Shown: in pieces, positions 26,220 through 40,000 of the stretch
Numbering within the stretch: the first letter of the stretch is position 1
Layout of the letters: every line of letters begins with the position of its first letter
Translations under genes and position numbers: made by a program
The notes under the pieces: model-generated
What the model saw: the letters and a program-made list of their open reading frames with translations, nothing else
Told to the model about the DNA's origin: nothing
The model's database searches: none
Assembly (NCBI RefSeq): GCF_047511655.1
Contig: NC_133387.1
Span: 48,166,353 to 48,230,352 of the forward strand
Direction of reading: 5' to 3'
Length of the DNA stretch: 64,000 bases
Source of the DNA: Castor canadensis
Lineage: Eukaryota; Chordata; Mammalia; Rodentia; Castoridae

Positions 26220-27480
26220 GGAGGCTGAAAACCATTCAGGATATAATTGATCAGAACAGCACTATCAGTCAACTTTAGCTGATTGACATTTATAGAATAC
26301 TGTATCTAATAACAATTAAACACTCATTCTTCTCAAGAACATGTGTCTCTTCACATTCATGAAGACAGGTCATAAAACACAGCTTAAAATTTTTTAATGT
26401 GTAGAAATCATACAAAGTATGATCTCAGACTACAAAGGAATTAAACTGGATCAATAGAAGGATGATAGTGGTAAAGAGAGCTGAAATGAAAAACTTTTCA
26501 GCATTTGTAATATGCAGCAACAATCTAAGCATAGGAAACTAGAAAAAAGGAGGGAAATTTATGTCCAAAGCAATCAGAAGAAAAGAAATTATAAAAATGA
26601 AATAACATAGTAAGCAGGCAACCTACAAAATGGAAGAAAATATTTGCAAACTATGAATCTGACAAGGGGTTGATACCCAGAATATATAAGACCTAAAAAC
26701 AAACAAACAAACAAAACCTCAGTTTCACCTTGCTCCAGTTGGAATGTCTATAATCAAAACCATAAAGAACAACAAATACTGGTGAGGACACAGGGGAAAA
26801 GGACCCCTTATATGTAATTGGTGGGAATGTAAATTAGTGCAACCACTATGGAAAAGCAGTATGGTGGTTCCTAAAAAACTAAAAATAATATGGTGTTGTT
26901 GTTGTTGGTTTTTGGTGGTACTGGGGTTTTGAGCTCAAGTCCTCACACTTGCTAGGCAGATGCTCTACCATTTGAGCCACCAGAATATAAACCAAGTGGG
27001 GTTATAATACATCCATGCATGGAAATATCACAAGAAAACTCCCTGTGTAGCTCTTTATCTCAAACTAAAATGTCATCTTTTTCATTTTCTCTTTTCTCCT
27101 TTTTTTCCTACAAAATAGGAGAGCAGGAGGGTGGAACAAGTCCTGGGGCAGGAGGGCTGGCACTTATGGGGACGGGGGAGGTGTTTGGAAAGGGTTAGGA
27201 GGGTGAATAAGGTGCAATAAAATGTGTACACATGTAAGTAAATGCAAAAATGATACCTGTGGAAACTACTTTAGGAAACTATGGAGACACTTGCATGCCC
27301 ATGTTTGTTGCAGCACTATTCATAATGGCCAAGCTATGGAAACAGCCCAGATACTCTACAACTGATGAATGGATTAAGAAAATGTGGTACACCATGCAGT
27401 ATTATTCAGCCATAAAGAAGAATGAAATTATGTTGTGTGTAGGAAAATGGATGGAACTGGGGATCATTATGTTAAGGGTA
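26220..27480 (+). mobile_element. L1 fragments with internal deletion and SINE insertion
   Basis: An endonuclease-region piece (26230-26590) joins ORF2 C-terminal sequence (26600-26885), is broken by a reverse SINE, and continues (26990-27480) with a G-rich 3'UTR piece and a further ORF2 end copy (KLWKQPRYSTTDEWIKKMW, about 27330). All frames are broken. Confidence 0.8.
26893..26985 (-). mobile_element. tRNA-derived SINE, reverse
   Basis: GGTGGTACTGGGGTTTTGAG through TAGGCAGATGCTCTACCATT; inserted in L1. Confidence 0.85.
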
Positions 27481-27782
27481 GTTACCCAGGTTTAGAAGGA
27501 CAAAGGTTGCATAATAAATGTGACTATGAAAATACAGGAAAGAGTAAATCTCACTAACAATAAGATAAGCAAATGAGGAGCAGGGAAGAACCAATCACTA
27601 AAACAAAAACAAAAAATTGAAATGTCAGGAATTGCTACATATCTTTGAATACTAACTCTGGTTTCAAGTCTCCAATCAAAAGACACAGACTGTCAGATTA
27701 GATTTAAAAAAAAGATGCAACTATTTGTTGCCTAGAAGAAATGTACTTCATGGCAAGAACAAATAAAAGCTTCAAGTGAAAA

Positions 27783-27875
27783 GATGGACTACTGTGGATG
27801 TGGCTCAAGTGATAAAGTGCCTGCCTAGCAAGCTCAAGGCCCTGAGTTCAAAACTCAGTACCACAAAAAAAGTAT
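27783..27875 (+). mobile_element. tRNA-derived SINE (ID-like)
   Basis: GTGGCTCAAGTGATAAAGTG through CCCTGAGTTCAAAACTCAGT and an A-rich tail, inserted in L1 ORF2. Confidence 0.85.
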
Positions 27876-29639
27876 AAGAATTGAAAAAGATTTTCCAAGC
27901 AAATGGAGCCCAAAACCAACCAAGAATAGTTATACTCATATCTGACAAAGAAGATTTCAAACCAAAATTAGTAAGAAGACACTAAGAAGGTCACACCATA
28001 TTGATAAAGACAACAATTCATCAGGTGGATATAATACTTGTAAACATACATGTAATAAACATTGACCCATCCAATTACAAAAGGCAAACACTAGTGGATG
28101 TAAAAGAACAAATTGGTGTCACAAAAATAATTGGTAACATTAATAACCCACTCTCATCAATGTATAGGTCATCTGCACAAAATATCAACAAGCAACTTCA
28201 GAATTAAATGATACTATATATCAAATTTACTTAACAGATATCTATTGAATATTTCACCCAACAGTCAGAGAATAAACATTCATCTCAACTCCCATTGGAC
28301 TTTGTCGAAAATAGATATTTTGGGACATAAAGCAAGTCTTAAGAAATACAAGAACATTGAAATAACTTTCTGTATTTTATCAGACCACAATGGAATAGAA
28401 GTAGAAATCAACAAGAGAAACTATAGAAAATCTCAAAGCACATGGAAATTGAATAATTCACTTTTGAATGATCAGAGGGTCATTGTAGAAACAAGTGTGT
28501 GTGGTGGGGGGTGGCGGAATGGGAACCAAAAAATTCTTAGAATCAAAAGAAAATAAAAATACAACTTACCTTTGGGGCAAAACAAATGTAGCATTAAGAG
28601 GAAAGTTTATGTGTGAGTGCCTTTATGAAAAAATAAGAGAAAGCTCAAATAAATAAACTGCCAATGCACCTCAGGCTCTTAGGAAAATAAGAACAGCCAA
28701 ATTCAAAGGGAGTCAATGGAAAGAAATAATAAAGATCAGGGTAGAAATTAACAAAATGGAAACTAAAAGAACAATACAAAGAATCATGAAACAGATAGTT
28801 CTCTGAAACAAACAAGCAAAATTGACATACCTTAGGAAAACTAACCAGATGAAAGTAGAAGAAGACCCAAATTAAAAAAATAAGTGATAAGAAAGGTGAT
28901 ATCACAATAAAAACCAATGAAATTCAGAGAATCATTAGGAACACTTTGAAAGCCTATATTTTAATAAACTGGAAAATCTAAAATATGGAAAAATTTCTAT
29001 CTGTATGAGACCTACCAAAAGTAAACCAAGAGGATATAAACCATCTAAACAGATTTATAATAAGCAAAGCAATTAAAGAAATAATAGTCTTCCAACAAAG
29101 AAAAGCCCAGGACTGGGCAGACTGACTGCTAAATTCTACCAGTCCTTTAAAATACCCAATGATCCTCAGTATATTCCATAAAATAGAAAGGAAAGAATTG
29201 CTACCAAACTTACTATATGAAGTCAATATTCCTATGATACCAAAACTGGATTAGGGCACACCAGAAAAAGAAAATTATAGATAAATTTTCTTGATGAATA
29301 TAGATGCAGAAATTCTCAATAAAATATTCACAAACTGAATTCAACAACACAGTTAAACAACCTTATACCTTGATCAAGTTGGTTTCATTCCAGGGATGCA
29401 AGAATGCTCCATTTATAAAGCAATAAGTGTAATACAGTACATAAACAGAATGAAGCAAATAAAAAATCACATACTCACCTCAATAAAGGTAGAAAGAGCC
29501 TTTGATAAAATTTAACATTACTTCATAATAAAAGCCCTGAAGAAACTAAGAATAGAAGGAATATGCCTCAATATAATAAAGGATGTACATGGTAAATCAG
29601 TAGCCAACAATACATATATACACATATATATATATTCAT

Positions 29640-29775
29640 ATTCTTTTATTTTATCTTTTATTCATATGTGCATACAATGTTTGGATCATTTCTCCCCCCT
29701 TTTCCTCACCCCTTCCCTTTCCCTCTCCCCTCCTATCCCCTCGCTTCCAGGCAGAAACTGTTTTGCCCTTATCTC
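29640..29775 (-). mobile_element. Reversed L1 3' end inside another L1
   Basis: TTTTATCTTTTATTCATATG followed by a C/T-rich block is the reverse complement of the L1 3'UTR seen elsewhere in the window (G-rich block then ATGAATAAA). Confidence 0.75.
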
Positions 29776-32579
29776 TAATTTTGTCCAACAATATATTAAA
29801 CAGAAAAAAATTGAAAGCATTCCTTCTAAAGTTAGGAATGACTCTCTCCACTCTTATTCAAATATACTGCTTGAATTCTTAACCAAAGCAATAAGGCAAG
29901 AGAAAGAAATAAAAGGGAAACAAAGAAGAAAGGAAGAAGTAAAATTGTTCATACTTACAAATGATATGATCTTACACTTAAAAGAAGTGAAAAATTCCAC
30001 CAAAAATCCCTCTTAGATCTGGTAAACACTTTCTGCAAAATTATAGGATAGAAAATCAACACATAAAATCAGTAGCTTTACCCAGTCCCAGAAAAAAAAA
30101 AATCAGTAGCTTTTCAATATAGCAATAACAAACAAACTGAGAAAGAAATCAGGAAAACAATCCCATTCAAAAGAATAAAATACTGAGCAAGAATCCTAAC
30201 TAAGCATGTGAAAGACTTTTATAATAAAAATTATAAAACTTTAAAGAAAGAAATTGAAGAAAACACTAGATAATGTTCTCTTTCTTATGCAGAACCTGGA
30301 CATTAAAAAATCAAGACATTGGGGGACTATTGGGGGACTGGGGAGCCAATGGGTGAAGGAGTGCAAAATGAGAGGTGATAGGAAGGTGACTCTCATTGGA
30401 GTACTTTATATGCATATGTGAAAATAGAATAATTAAACTCTTTGTTTTAAAAAGGGGTAGTGAAGATTAGAAAGTAATTGAGGGGATGAATTTGATCAAA
30501 ATGTACTACATGCATGTACAGAAAATCACAATGAAACCCCTTGGTGTAATTAATGTATACTAATTTTAAACAGTGAGTATCCGTATCACCCAAAAGGAAA
30601 AAATTCTACCAAAGGACATGTAAGACTTCTACAATTAAAAATTTTAAAATACTGAAAACATCGAAGACACTGGAAGTTAGAAAGCCCTTTTCTGTCCATG
30701 AATTAGAAGAATTTATGTTAAAATTGCCATGGTATCCAAAGAAATCTGTAGATTCAATGCAATCTCCATCATATTTTCTATGGCATTATTAACAGAACTA
30801 ACAAAAAATATACTAAAATTCATATGGAAATACACACACAACCCAAATAGACAAAGCAATCCTAAGCAAAACGAACAATGCTGAAGTTGTCACAATACCC
30901 AATTTCAAAATATAATATAAATCCTTAGTGAAAAAAATTAAATAAACTAACAACAACAATAACAAACTCACATCTAGTGGCATATGAATAGACTCATAGA
31001 CCTGGGAATTGCATAGAAAACCCCAGAAATCTATCCATGCATCTTCAGTTGATTCCAAATACAGGTGCCAAAAACATATCTTGGAAAAAAAGACTGCCTT
31101 GTCAACAAATGGTGCTGAATATTTGTACATAGAAGATTGAAAATAGATCTACATCTCTCACCCTATACCAAAAATCAATTTAAAATGAATCAAAGACCGT
31201 ATTGTAAGACCTGAAACTTTGGGACTATTAAAAGAAAACAGGGGCACTACATCAAGATGTTGGTACAGGCAGTGATGTCCTGAATAAGACTCTTAACAAA
31301 AGCAGTAACTGACAAACCAGGTTACTTCAAGTTAAAAAGCTTCAGCAGAGCAAAGGAAACAGTCAACAGTGTGAAGAGACAACCTACAGAATTGGAAAAA
31401 ATCATTGCCACCTAGTCATTTAATACCCAGAATGTATTAAAATTCTAAAACTTAATAAGAAGTCCAAATAATCTAATCAATAAATGGGCAAAATGATCTG
31501 AATGGACACTTCACAAAAGAGAAACTATAGTCAATAAATACATGAAAAAATGCTCATACATTTTGTTATTAGGGAAATGCACATCAAAACTACATTTAGA
31601 TTCCATATCACCTCAGTCAGAATGGCCATTATGGTTTACATTCATAAACCAAAAACAATACAAAACAAAAACCACATGCTGGCAAGGTTGTGTGGAGGAA
31701 AAGGAATCCTTATACATCATTGCTGGGAATGTAGTTTGGTATATTTACTATGTAAAATGACAAGAAGTCTCCTCAAAAAAACTAAAAAGTGAACTATCAT
31801 ATGATCCAGCTATCCCATTCCTAGGTGTGTATCCCAAGGAAATGAGGTCAGCATTCAGAAGATACTTGCATACCCATGTTTATTGTAGCATTATTCACAA
31901 TAGCAAAGATAGGGAATCAGGCTGAGTACCTGTTTGGATAAAGGAATTATGATGTATATACATAATGGAATATTATTCAGCAATAAAGAAGAGTGAAATC
32001 CTGCCATTTGCAAGAAAATGGATGGAAACGGGAGACATCTGTTAAGCAAAATAAGTCAGATACCAAAAGACAAGTATCACATGTTGCTTTCATTTTGGAA
32101 ACTAAAAAAGAAAAAAGTAAAGGAGGGACTGTAAGGGTCTGGGAAGGGGTTGGAAGAGGGAGCTGAAGAGGACGGTGGGATACTGTAGAAGAAAGTAGGG
32201 GGACATGATCAACATTCTGTACATGAACGTATATAAAGATCAGAGTAAAACCCATTAATTTCCATGATTAATATACACTCATGCTTATAGTAACAACAAT
32301 GAAAAAGCAGTTCTGTAGTGTTATTGCACAGTGTGGTGAGTATAGACAATGAAAATATACTGTATATTTCAGAAAGTTCAAAGAAACCATTCTGAATGTT
32401 TTCATCATGAAGAAATGATAAATATTTGAGGAGACTGATACATTTAACCTGATTTAAACATTATGCAATGCATACATGTGTCACAACATCATGATACCTC
32501 ATAAATATGTACAGTGTTCATGTCTTTATGTATCAGTTAACAATAAATTTAATTTAAAATTTAAGAATATTAAAAATAA

Positions 32580-33550
32580 AAAGAACAGAAATTACTGATA
32601 TTAAAACAAAGAAAATGTAGGAAATCAGCAAAACAAAAAGTCCAAACATTTGATAAACTTCTGGCCAAGCTAACCAACTAAAAAGAGAAAAGATACAAAT
32701 TGCCAACATCAGAAATAAAAACAGGGTCATCATTAATGATAACAGTCAGTACTGAGACAGTCCCTGAGGAATACACACCACCATAACTCACATGGAGAGA
32801 AACAGATAATCTGAATGCATCTAGAAAATATTATTATCTTGATTATAATTAATATTATCAAGAAAATTGATAATATTAATTATCAATTAAACATATATTC
32901 CAGATGAATCTTATTGAACAATAAGGAAAGAAGTTACACCAATTTTGTGCAATCTTTTCCAAAAAAAAGGAGCCAAGAGGAAACAGTCCTATGAAGTCAG
33001 CATTACCCATACACAAAATCCAAATAAAAGAAAATCATAACAAAAGAAAGCTACAGATCAAATCTCCCTGTACACAAATGCAAAATCCTAAAATACATTA
33101 ACAAATTTAAAAAGTATGAGATTAATTACAAAGCAAAGCCACGTGGAATATATTCCAGTGTGCACACTGATTCAACTTTCAAAAACTAATCAAATCTAAT
33201 CGGCTATCAGAAAGCTACAGAAAAAAAATCTGATCATGACAATTGATGAAGAAAAATCATTTGACAAAATTCATTACATATTCATGATAAAAAAAACTTT
33301 CAGCAAGGTGTGGGTAAATTTGATAAAAAAAAAAATCTACAGAAATCTATACCTGATACTACACTTAATCATGAGAAACTGGATCTCAAAGATTCTTAAC
33401 AAGGCCAGGATGCTCCAACCAACAAATCCTATTTAACATCATTTTGAAATATCTAGGTAGTGCTATAAGACAAGAAAATGAAACAAACTGTATAGAGATT
33501 TGAAAGGAAGAAAACTACTTGTAGATGACTTGTCTATAGAAAATTCCATC
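32580..33550 (+). mobile_element. L1 ORF2 fragment, decayed
   Basis: AAAACAAAGAAAATGTAGGA, ACTTCTGGCCAAGCTAACCA and TTTGACAAAATTCATTACA match ORF2 reverse transcriptase-region sequence seen in the neighbouring L1s. Frames are broken, and it ends before the SINE at 33550. Confidence 0.75.
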
Positions 33551-33635
33551 TTGTGGAATGCCTCAAGTGGTAGAACACCTCCCCAGCAAGTGTGAAGCCA
33601 TGAAAACCCTAGTAGCATAGAAAAAAAGGTATATC
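33550..33635 (+). mobile_element. tRNA-derived SINE (ID-like), diverged
   Basis: GCCTCAAGTGGTAGAACACC then CAGCAAGTGTGAAGCC and an A-rich tail. Confidence 0.75.
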
Positions 33636-33854
33636 TTCTAGAATATTAAAATTTTCTAGAATCTGCCTCAAATTTCTCCCTTCATATTGAAGCTTGTTTT
33701 AAAAAATTTTTATAATTTTTCAATAGCAATCATGTTAATTAAATGGGACCTTTACTTGAAAGATTTAATTACTTCATTTGATCCAAAATATGTACATGCA
33801 AATTCAAACTTCCATAAAATAATTTCTTTTATAGAAATGATGTATGTGGTTACT

Positions 33855-34115
33855 GTGTGAATATTGGCATCCTCCCAAAATTCATATGTTGAAAGTTACC
33901 CTCAAAGCAGTAGCAGTAAGAGGGGAGAGACTTTTGGGAGGTGATTAGGTCAGTAGGGCTATGGCCTCATGAATATAACTTAGTTTTTAAAAAGGAACCT
34001 TGAGGGAGCTTTGAACTTGGACTTCCTAGCTTCCAGAACTATAAGCAATAAATTCATTTTGCTTATACAGTTCCCAGTATATTTTATTATAGCAGCTGAG
34101 TGGACTGCATTCAAA
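33855..34115 (+). mobile_element. MaLR-type solo LTR (MLT1-like)
   Basis: It contains CCCAAAATTCATATGTTGAA, GGGAGGTGATTAGGTCA, TTCCAGAACTATAAGCAATA and a TTATAGCAGC...GTGGACTGC end. These are consensus-like landmarks of ERVL-MaLR LTRs. No internal region is visible. Confidence 0.75.
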
Positions 34116-34639
34116 AAGGATTTTTTTTTATTATTGTGATTGTTTCCAAAAATTGTATGTATGCCTCAATAAGCATATCAAGATTTAGGCTCTGAAAAAC
34201 CAGCAGTCTTCTTTGTGGTAGTGGTCATGACCAGCAACAATTACTTTACAAAAGTTTTAAATTTCTGAGGGGGAGCATGATGTCAGATTGTTGACATCCC
34301 TATACCCTAGTGGTGACTAACTACCCTGAAAAAGGAAGATCAGGGGACCCCAAAAGTACCCACAGGGTCCCATAGCCAGTGAGAAACAAAGTTCTCTCTG
34401 AATCCACAAATAGAGAAGCAACTAACCACAGAAAGAATGGGAAGAATGACTCGCAGCTCAACACTCCCAATCCCCCTCCCCTGAAGCCTCTGCACAGCTC
34501 CAGGCTCTATTATTCAGTGCTGGCTGGGCGGTAAGTCCTGCTTCCTGGCATATACAGGAACTCAGAGCTCCATGCTCCCCCCTACTACATGACCTGCTAC
34601 TTTTACCCTGAAACGCCAGAGAAACCAGTGCCCTATATA

Positions 34640-35165
34640 AGTAGGACCTAGGGCTCCTGTTGCTTCATGGGTAACAGAAGGCACAAGCCAGTGGGCTTGT
34701 TTCCCCCATTTTGGCAGAAGCTGCTGTACTGAGCTCCCAGAAGCATGCACCAGAAAGCAGGCCCCAGGGCTCCTGCTACCCACAGGCTTTGTTCCCCATG
34801 ACTGTGCAGCTACTGTGGTTCCTGGAAGCCAACAGCTGGCAAACAGGCACCAGAACTCCTGCTGCCAGCAGGGCTGGATCACCTGTATCTGCAGCAGCTG
34901 CCATGGTTCTTGGTAGCCTGTGCTGGCAAGCTGGCCACAGGGCACCCACTACCAGCAGGCTTGGTTCCCCCATGCTTGCAGCGCTATTATATTATATTAT
35001 ATTATATTGCCCTCCTGACAAGCCCACACCCTGACAAGCAGACACCAGAACTCCCGCTGCCCTCAGGCTTGTATCCTCTGTGCCTGCAGCAGCTGCCGTG
35101 ACTCCTGGTAGCCCACACCCCAACACAAGTAGACTCCAAGGCCTCTGTTGTCTGTGTGTACCAGA
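34640..35165 (+). repeat. L1 5'UTR tandem monomers, type 1, about 85 bp
   Basis: Anchors of the form (GG/AA)CTCCTGCT..CC..CAGG are at 34767, 34855, 34940, 35049 and 35130, with a related copy near 34652. A (TATTA)n microsatellite at 34983-35010 accounts for the longer spacing to 35049. Tandem promoter monomers are characteristic of rodent L1 families. Confidence 0.75.
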
Positions 35166-35279
35166 CAATTTAAGCCCACCAGTTTTGCTGCTCCACAGGC
35201 ACCCTCAACTTGCTACTCAGTGCCAAGAGCCTGCTGCCACACACACAAGTGAACCCAGGCTCCATGCTTTTCTATTCTG

Positions 35280-35830
35280 CTGACACCAGGAGGCTTCTCT
35301 CCCCACAGAGCATGGAGGCCCAGCACTAATCACCAAGCCCTCCCATGGGAGAGCCTTCACTGCCCTATCAAAGACCAGGAACTACTGAGTGGCAATCTGC
35401 TACCTTGCACCTGCCAGGAGACTGGCCTCCCAAGGCGTACAGTGGCCCAGCACTCCCCACTGTCCCTGACAGTGGGAGAGTCCTCACTCCCCTGTTAAAG
35501 AGCGAGAACACCAGATTCCCCACTGAAGGGAGGAAAGCTGTAACCTGCTAATCTGCTGGGGGCACCAGAAGGCCTGCTTCCCCAAGGTGCACAGAAGTCC
35601 AGTGCTTCACACTGTGCCTCCCTTTAGGAGAGTCCCATCTCTCCTGTCCAAGACTGGAATCCTAGCTCCTCCACTGATTAGCACTCTGCTACTCTGCAGG
35701 CCTGCCTCTCACAGTGCGCAGGGACCGAGCACTCTCCACTGTGACTGCAGGAGAGTCCCCATGTGCCCCCCATCAAAAAGCAGAACTCCAGCCACCTCAC
35801 TGGGGAGAGAAAAGAGGTAATCTGCACCAC
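35280..35830 (+). repeat. L1 5'UTR tandem monomers, type 2, about 125-155 bp
   Basis: Four copies are marked by GGGAGAGCC/TCC..CACTCCCCT-type anchors at about 35347, 35473, 35627 and 35751. Each is followed by a CAGAACTCC..CCACTG-type segment. Confidence 0.72.
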
Positions 35831-35989
35831 AAGAACCCTGCAGGGGGTAATATTTCCAGCATACCTTTTTCTGAGGAAAACTGCTGGAGCTCCAGGAGAA
35901 AAAAAAACCCTCAAAACCCCAACTACAGGGGCACAAGGGATTAAAATCCTAACCAAAAACAGGTCCAGCTGTGTAAATCTCAATGCAGA

Positions 35990-37036
35990 ATGAAACAGCA
36001 AGACAACCACTCTCCATCAAAAGCCAATTCTACCACTAAGGATCTAAACACCTACATAAAGGAAGAGGTATCAAATAACGAATTCCAAAAAACAATGGTA
36101 AAAGTGATTAATGACCTCAAAGAAAAAATACAAAAGCTAGTATTTGACCTCAAAGAGGATGTGAATAAACAATTAAATGAGTTCAAAGAGAATACAAACA
36201 GATGAATAAAATTAAGAAGACTATCCAGGATATGAAAGAGGAAATCAGTAAAGATGGGGAAACCCTGAAAAATAACCAATCTGAAATAAACAAGTCAATA
36301 TCCCAAAAAAAATTTCAATTGAAAACTTGGTGAACAGAGTGGAGTAAGTTGAAAATAGAGTATCAGGAATGAAGACAAAGTGGAGGAATTAGACCAAACA
36401 GTAAAAGATCATGAAAGAATGCTAAGAAAATATGAATGGAACATACAAGATATCTGTGACATCATGAAAAGTCCAGACTTATGAATCAGGGGTATAGAAG
36501 AAGGAGACAAGATACAAACAAAAGGCACTGACAACCTATTCAATAGAATAATAGCAGAAAACTTCCCTAAACTCAAGAGAGAGTCACCCAGATGCAGGAA
36601 ACTTACAGAACACCAGACTGTCAGGAACAAAAAAGACACACACCGCCCCCCACCTCGACACATCATAATCAAAACATTCAGCACACAGGACAAAGAAAGA
36701 ATTCTGAAAGCTGCAAAAGAAAAAAGACAAGTCACATATAAAGGCAAACCCATCAGAATAACAGCAGATTTCTCAAATCAAACTCTAAACACAAGAAGGT
36801 CACGGAAAGACATAATTCAAGACCTGAAAGAAAGCAACTGTCAACCTAGGCTAGTCTATCCAGCAAAACTAACCTTCCTAATTGAAGGAAAAATTAAAAC
36901 CTTCCACAACAAGGAAAAACTAAAGGAATTTGCAACTACCAAGCCAACACTACAGAAGATACTTCAAGGACTTTTACATATAGAAGAAGAAATGAGAGTG
37001 AGACAGGAAGACTCAAGAAAGAATAAACCATTTTGA
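35990..37036 (+). pseudogene. L1 ORF1 remnant
   Basis: It begins MKQQDNHSPSKANSTTKDLN and continues into a Lys/Glu-rich coiled coil (NDLKEKIQKLVFDLKEDVNK). A stop falls after 71 codons. Similarity to the ORF1p RNA-binding and C-terminal regions continues in shifted frames to about 37036. It encodes the L1 RNA chaperone in intact elements and is not functional here. Confidence 0.85.
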
Positions 37037-37090
37037 GCAAGCAGACCAGTAAACAATAAATAGATAAAACTAAACAGCAGGGGAATAAAA

Positions 37091-40000
37091 ATGGCTAGAA
37101 ACAACCAGCACCTCTCAATATTAACACTGAATATAAATGGCCTCAATGCCCCAATCAAAAGACATAAAATAGCAAACTGGGTTAAAAAAACAAGACCTAA
37201 CCATCTGTTGTGTACAAGAGACTCATCTCACTGAAAAAAATAAACACTGGCTTAGAGTCAAAGGGTGGAAAATAGTTTTCCAAGCAAATGGACCCATAAA
37301 CAGACAGGAGTAGCTATACTCATATTCGACACAGTAGACTTGAGACTAAAATCAATCAGAAGAGACAATGAAGGTCACTTCATATTAATGAAAGGAACAA
37401 TTAATTCATCAAGAGGAAATATCAATCTTTAACATATATGCACCAAACACAGGGGCAACAATCTACATTAAAAAAAACTCTGATGGCCCTAACAGCACAG
37501 ATAGACCCTAACACAGTGATAGTGAGAGACCTGAATACCCCACTGTCACCAATAGATAGGTCATCCAGGCAAAAGATCAACAAAGAAACTTCAGAGCTAT
37601 GCCAAACATTTGACCAAATAGACATCTACAGAGTAGATATCTACAGAGTATTTCACCCAACGACCAGGCAATAAACGTTCTTTTCTGTAGTCCATGGAAC
37701 TTTTTCCAAAATAGATCATGTTTTAGGACACAAAACAAGTCTCAACAAATTCAAGAAAATTTGAAATAATCCCCTGCATCATACAACAGAATAAAACTTG
37801 ACCTCAACAATAAAAGAAACCACAGAAAATTTTCAAATACATGGAGACTGAACAATAATAAAGGGAAGAAATAAAAAAAGTTCCTAGAATCCAGTGAAAA
37901 TGAAAATACAACCTATGAGACATAGCAAAGGCTGTGCCAAGGGGAAAGTTTATAGCTATGAATGCCTACATTAAAAAAAACAGAGACCTCTCAAATAAAC
38001 AACCTAATGATGTAATTTTATCTCCTAGAAAAACAAGAACAAACCAAACCCAAAACCGTCAGATGAAGAGAAATAATAAAGATCAGGGCTAAGATCAATA
38101 AGATTGAAACCAAACAAACTACACAAAGAATCAATGAAACAAAAAGTTGGTTCTTTGAAAAAATTAACAAGATAGATAAACCCTTAGCTAACATGACAAA
38201 ACAGAGAAAAGACACAAGTTAATAAAATCAGAGATAAAAAATTGGACATAACCTCAAATACTAACAAAATCCAGAAAATCATTAGAGAGTACTTTGAAGA
38301 CTTATGTTTAAGTAAACTGGAAAATCTAGGTGAAATGCAGAAATTCCTAGATACATATAACCAACTAAAATTGAACCAAGAAGATATTAAGCACTCAAAT
38401 TGTCATATTACATTTGATGAAATTGAAACAGTAATAGTCTCCCTAAAGAAGAGCCCAGGACCTGATGGATTCATGGCCAAATTTTACCAAACCTTTAAAG
38501 AAGAACTAAAACCAATACTCCTCAAACTTTTCCAGGAAATAGAAAGGGAAGGAACACTATTAAACTCATTCTAATAAGCCAGTATCACACTCATTCCAAA
38601 ACTGAATAAAGACATAACCAGAAAAGAGAATTATAGACCAGTATCTTTAGTGAATATAGATGCAAAGATTCTCAACAAAATACTGGCAAACAGAATTCAA
38701 CAACACATCAAAAAGATCATACAACATGACCAAGTCAGTTTCATTCCAGGGATACAAGGATGGTTCAACAAGGTAAATCCATAAATATAATATAGCATAT
38801 AAAGAGAAGCAAGGACAAAAGCCCCAAGATCCTACATCAATAGATGCAGAAAAAGCCTTTGACAAAATCCAACACCCTTTCATGATAAAAGTGATGAAGA
38901 AACTAGGAACAAAAGGAATGTTCCTCAATACAATAAAGGCTATATATGACAAACCTAGAGCCAACATCATACTAAATGGAGAACAACTGAAGCTATTCCT
39001 CTTAAAGTCAGGAATGAGCCAGGGCTGTCTGCTTACTCTACTCTTATTCAATATATTTTTTGAATTCCTAGCCAGAGCAGTAAGACAAGAACAAGGAATA
39101 AAAGGGATTCAAATAAGGAAAGAAGAAGTCAAACTATCCCTATTTGCAAATGACATGATCCTATATCCCAACAACTTGTTGGGGTCCAAGGTTGACCTTG
39201 TTCTCCTTGCAGGACCCTCCCCTGAAACATATTGAGTGGTCCCCTGAAATGGCTTATTGGATTCAAACCTACCCCCAGGCTTGGGCAGAAATAGCAGATG
39301 TGGGGCTGGTGGAACGTCGAGCCCCGGTAATAGTAGAGATCAAGGCTTCGGCTCAGCCCATCCGAGTCCGTCAGTATCCCATGTCTTCCGAGGCACAGAA
39401 GGGGATTGCCCCTCACATAAACTGTCCCACCTCCCTTAGTTCCAGTAAGTGGTGGCTTGGGTCATGTTAGCCATGGCCGGTTTCAGGCTGAGTGGGCTGC
39501 AAGCCTCAAAGGTACCGTAACATTTGTACCCTAACAAACTCTAACGAAAAATTATTAGAAATCATAAACTCTTTTGGCAAAGAAACAGGATACAAAATTA
39601 ATGTACATGAATCAGTCATTTTTCTGTATACCAACAACAAACAGACTGAGAAAGAAATCAGGGAAACAATCCCATTCACAACAGCCTCAAAAACAATAAA
39701 GTACCTTGGAATAAATTTAACAAAAGAAACCAAAGACCTTTTTAATGAAAACTATAAACCACTGAAGAGAGAAATCAAAGAAGACATCAGAAGATGAAAA
39801 AATTTCCCATGATCGTGGATTGGTAGAATCAACATTGTGAAAATGGCCAAACTACCAAAAGCAATCTACAAGTTCAATGCAGTCCCTATCAAAAGTCCAA
39901 TGACATTCTACGTGGAAATAGAAAATGCAATCATGAAATACATATGGAAACACAAAAGACCTCAAATAGCCAAAGCAATTCTGAGCAAAAAGTCCAATGC

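Larger units (their letters stand above)
27485..32290 (+). mobile_element. L1 ORF2-to-3'end, nested and rearranged
   Basis: ORF2 similarity begins near 27650 and proceeds through endonuclease (27900-28560), reverse transcriptase (28950-29620 and 29770-30270) and C-terminal regions (30600-32050) to a G-rich 3'UTR (32110-32280). It is interrupted by a tRNA-like SINE (27783), a reversed L1 3' end (29640-29770) and an inserted L1 3'UTR copy (30280-30575). No intact frame remains. Confidence 0.8.

Noticed and set aside
34562-36010. Several 60-127 codon frames on both strands
   Set aside because: They fall within GC-rich tandem monomers of an L1 5'UTR and lack any protein features.
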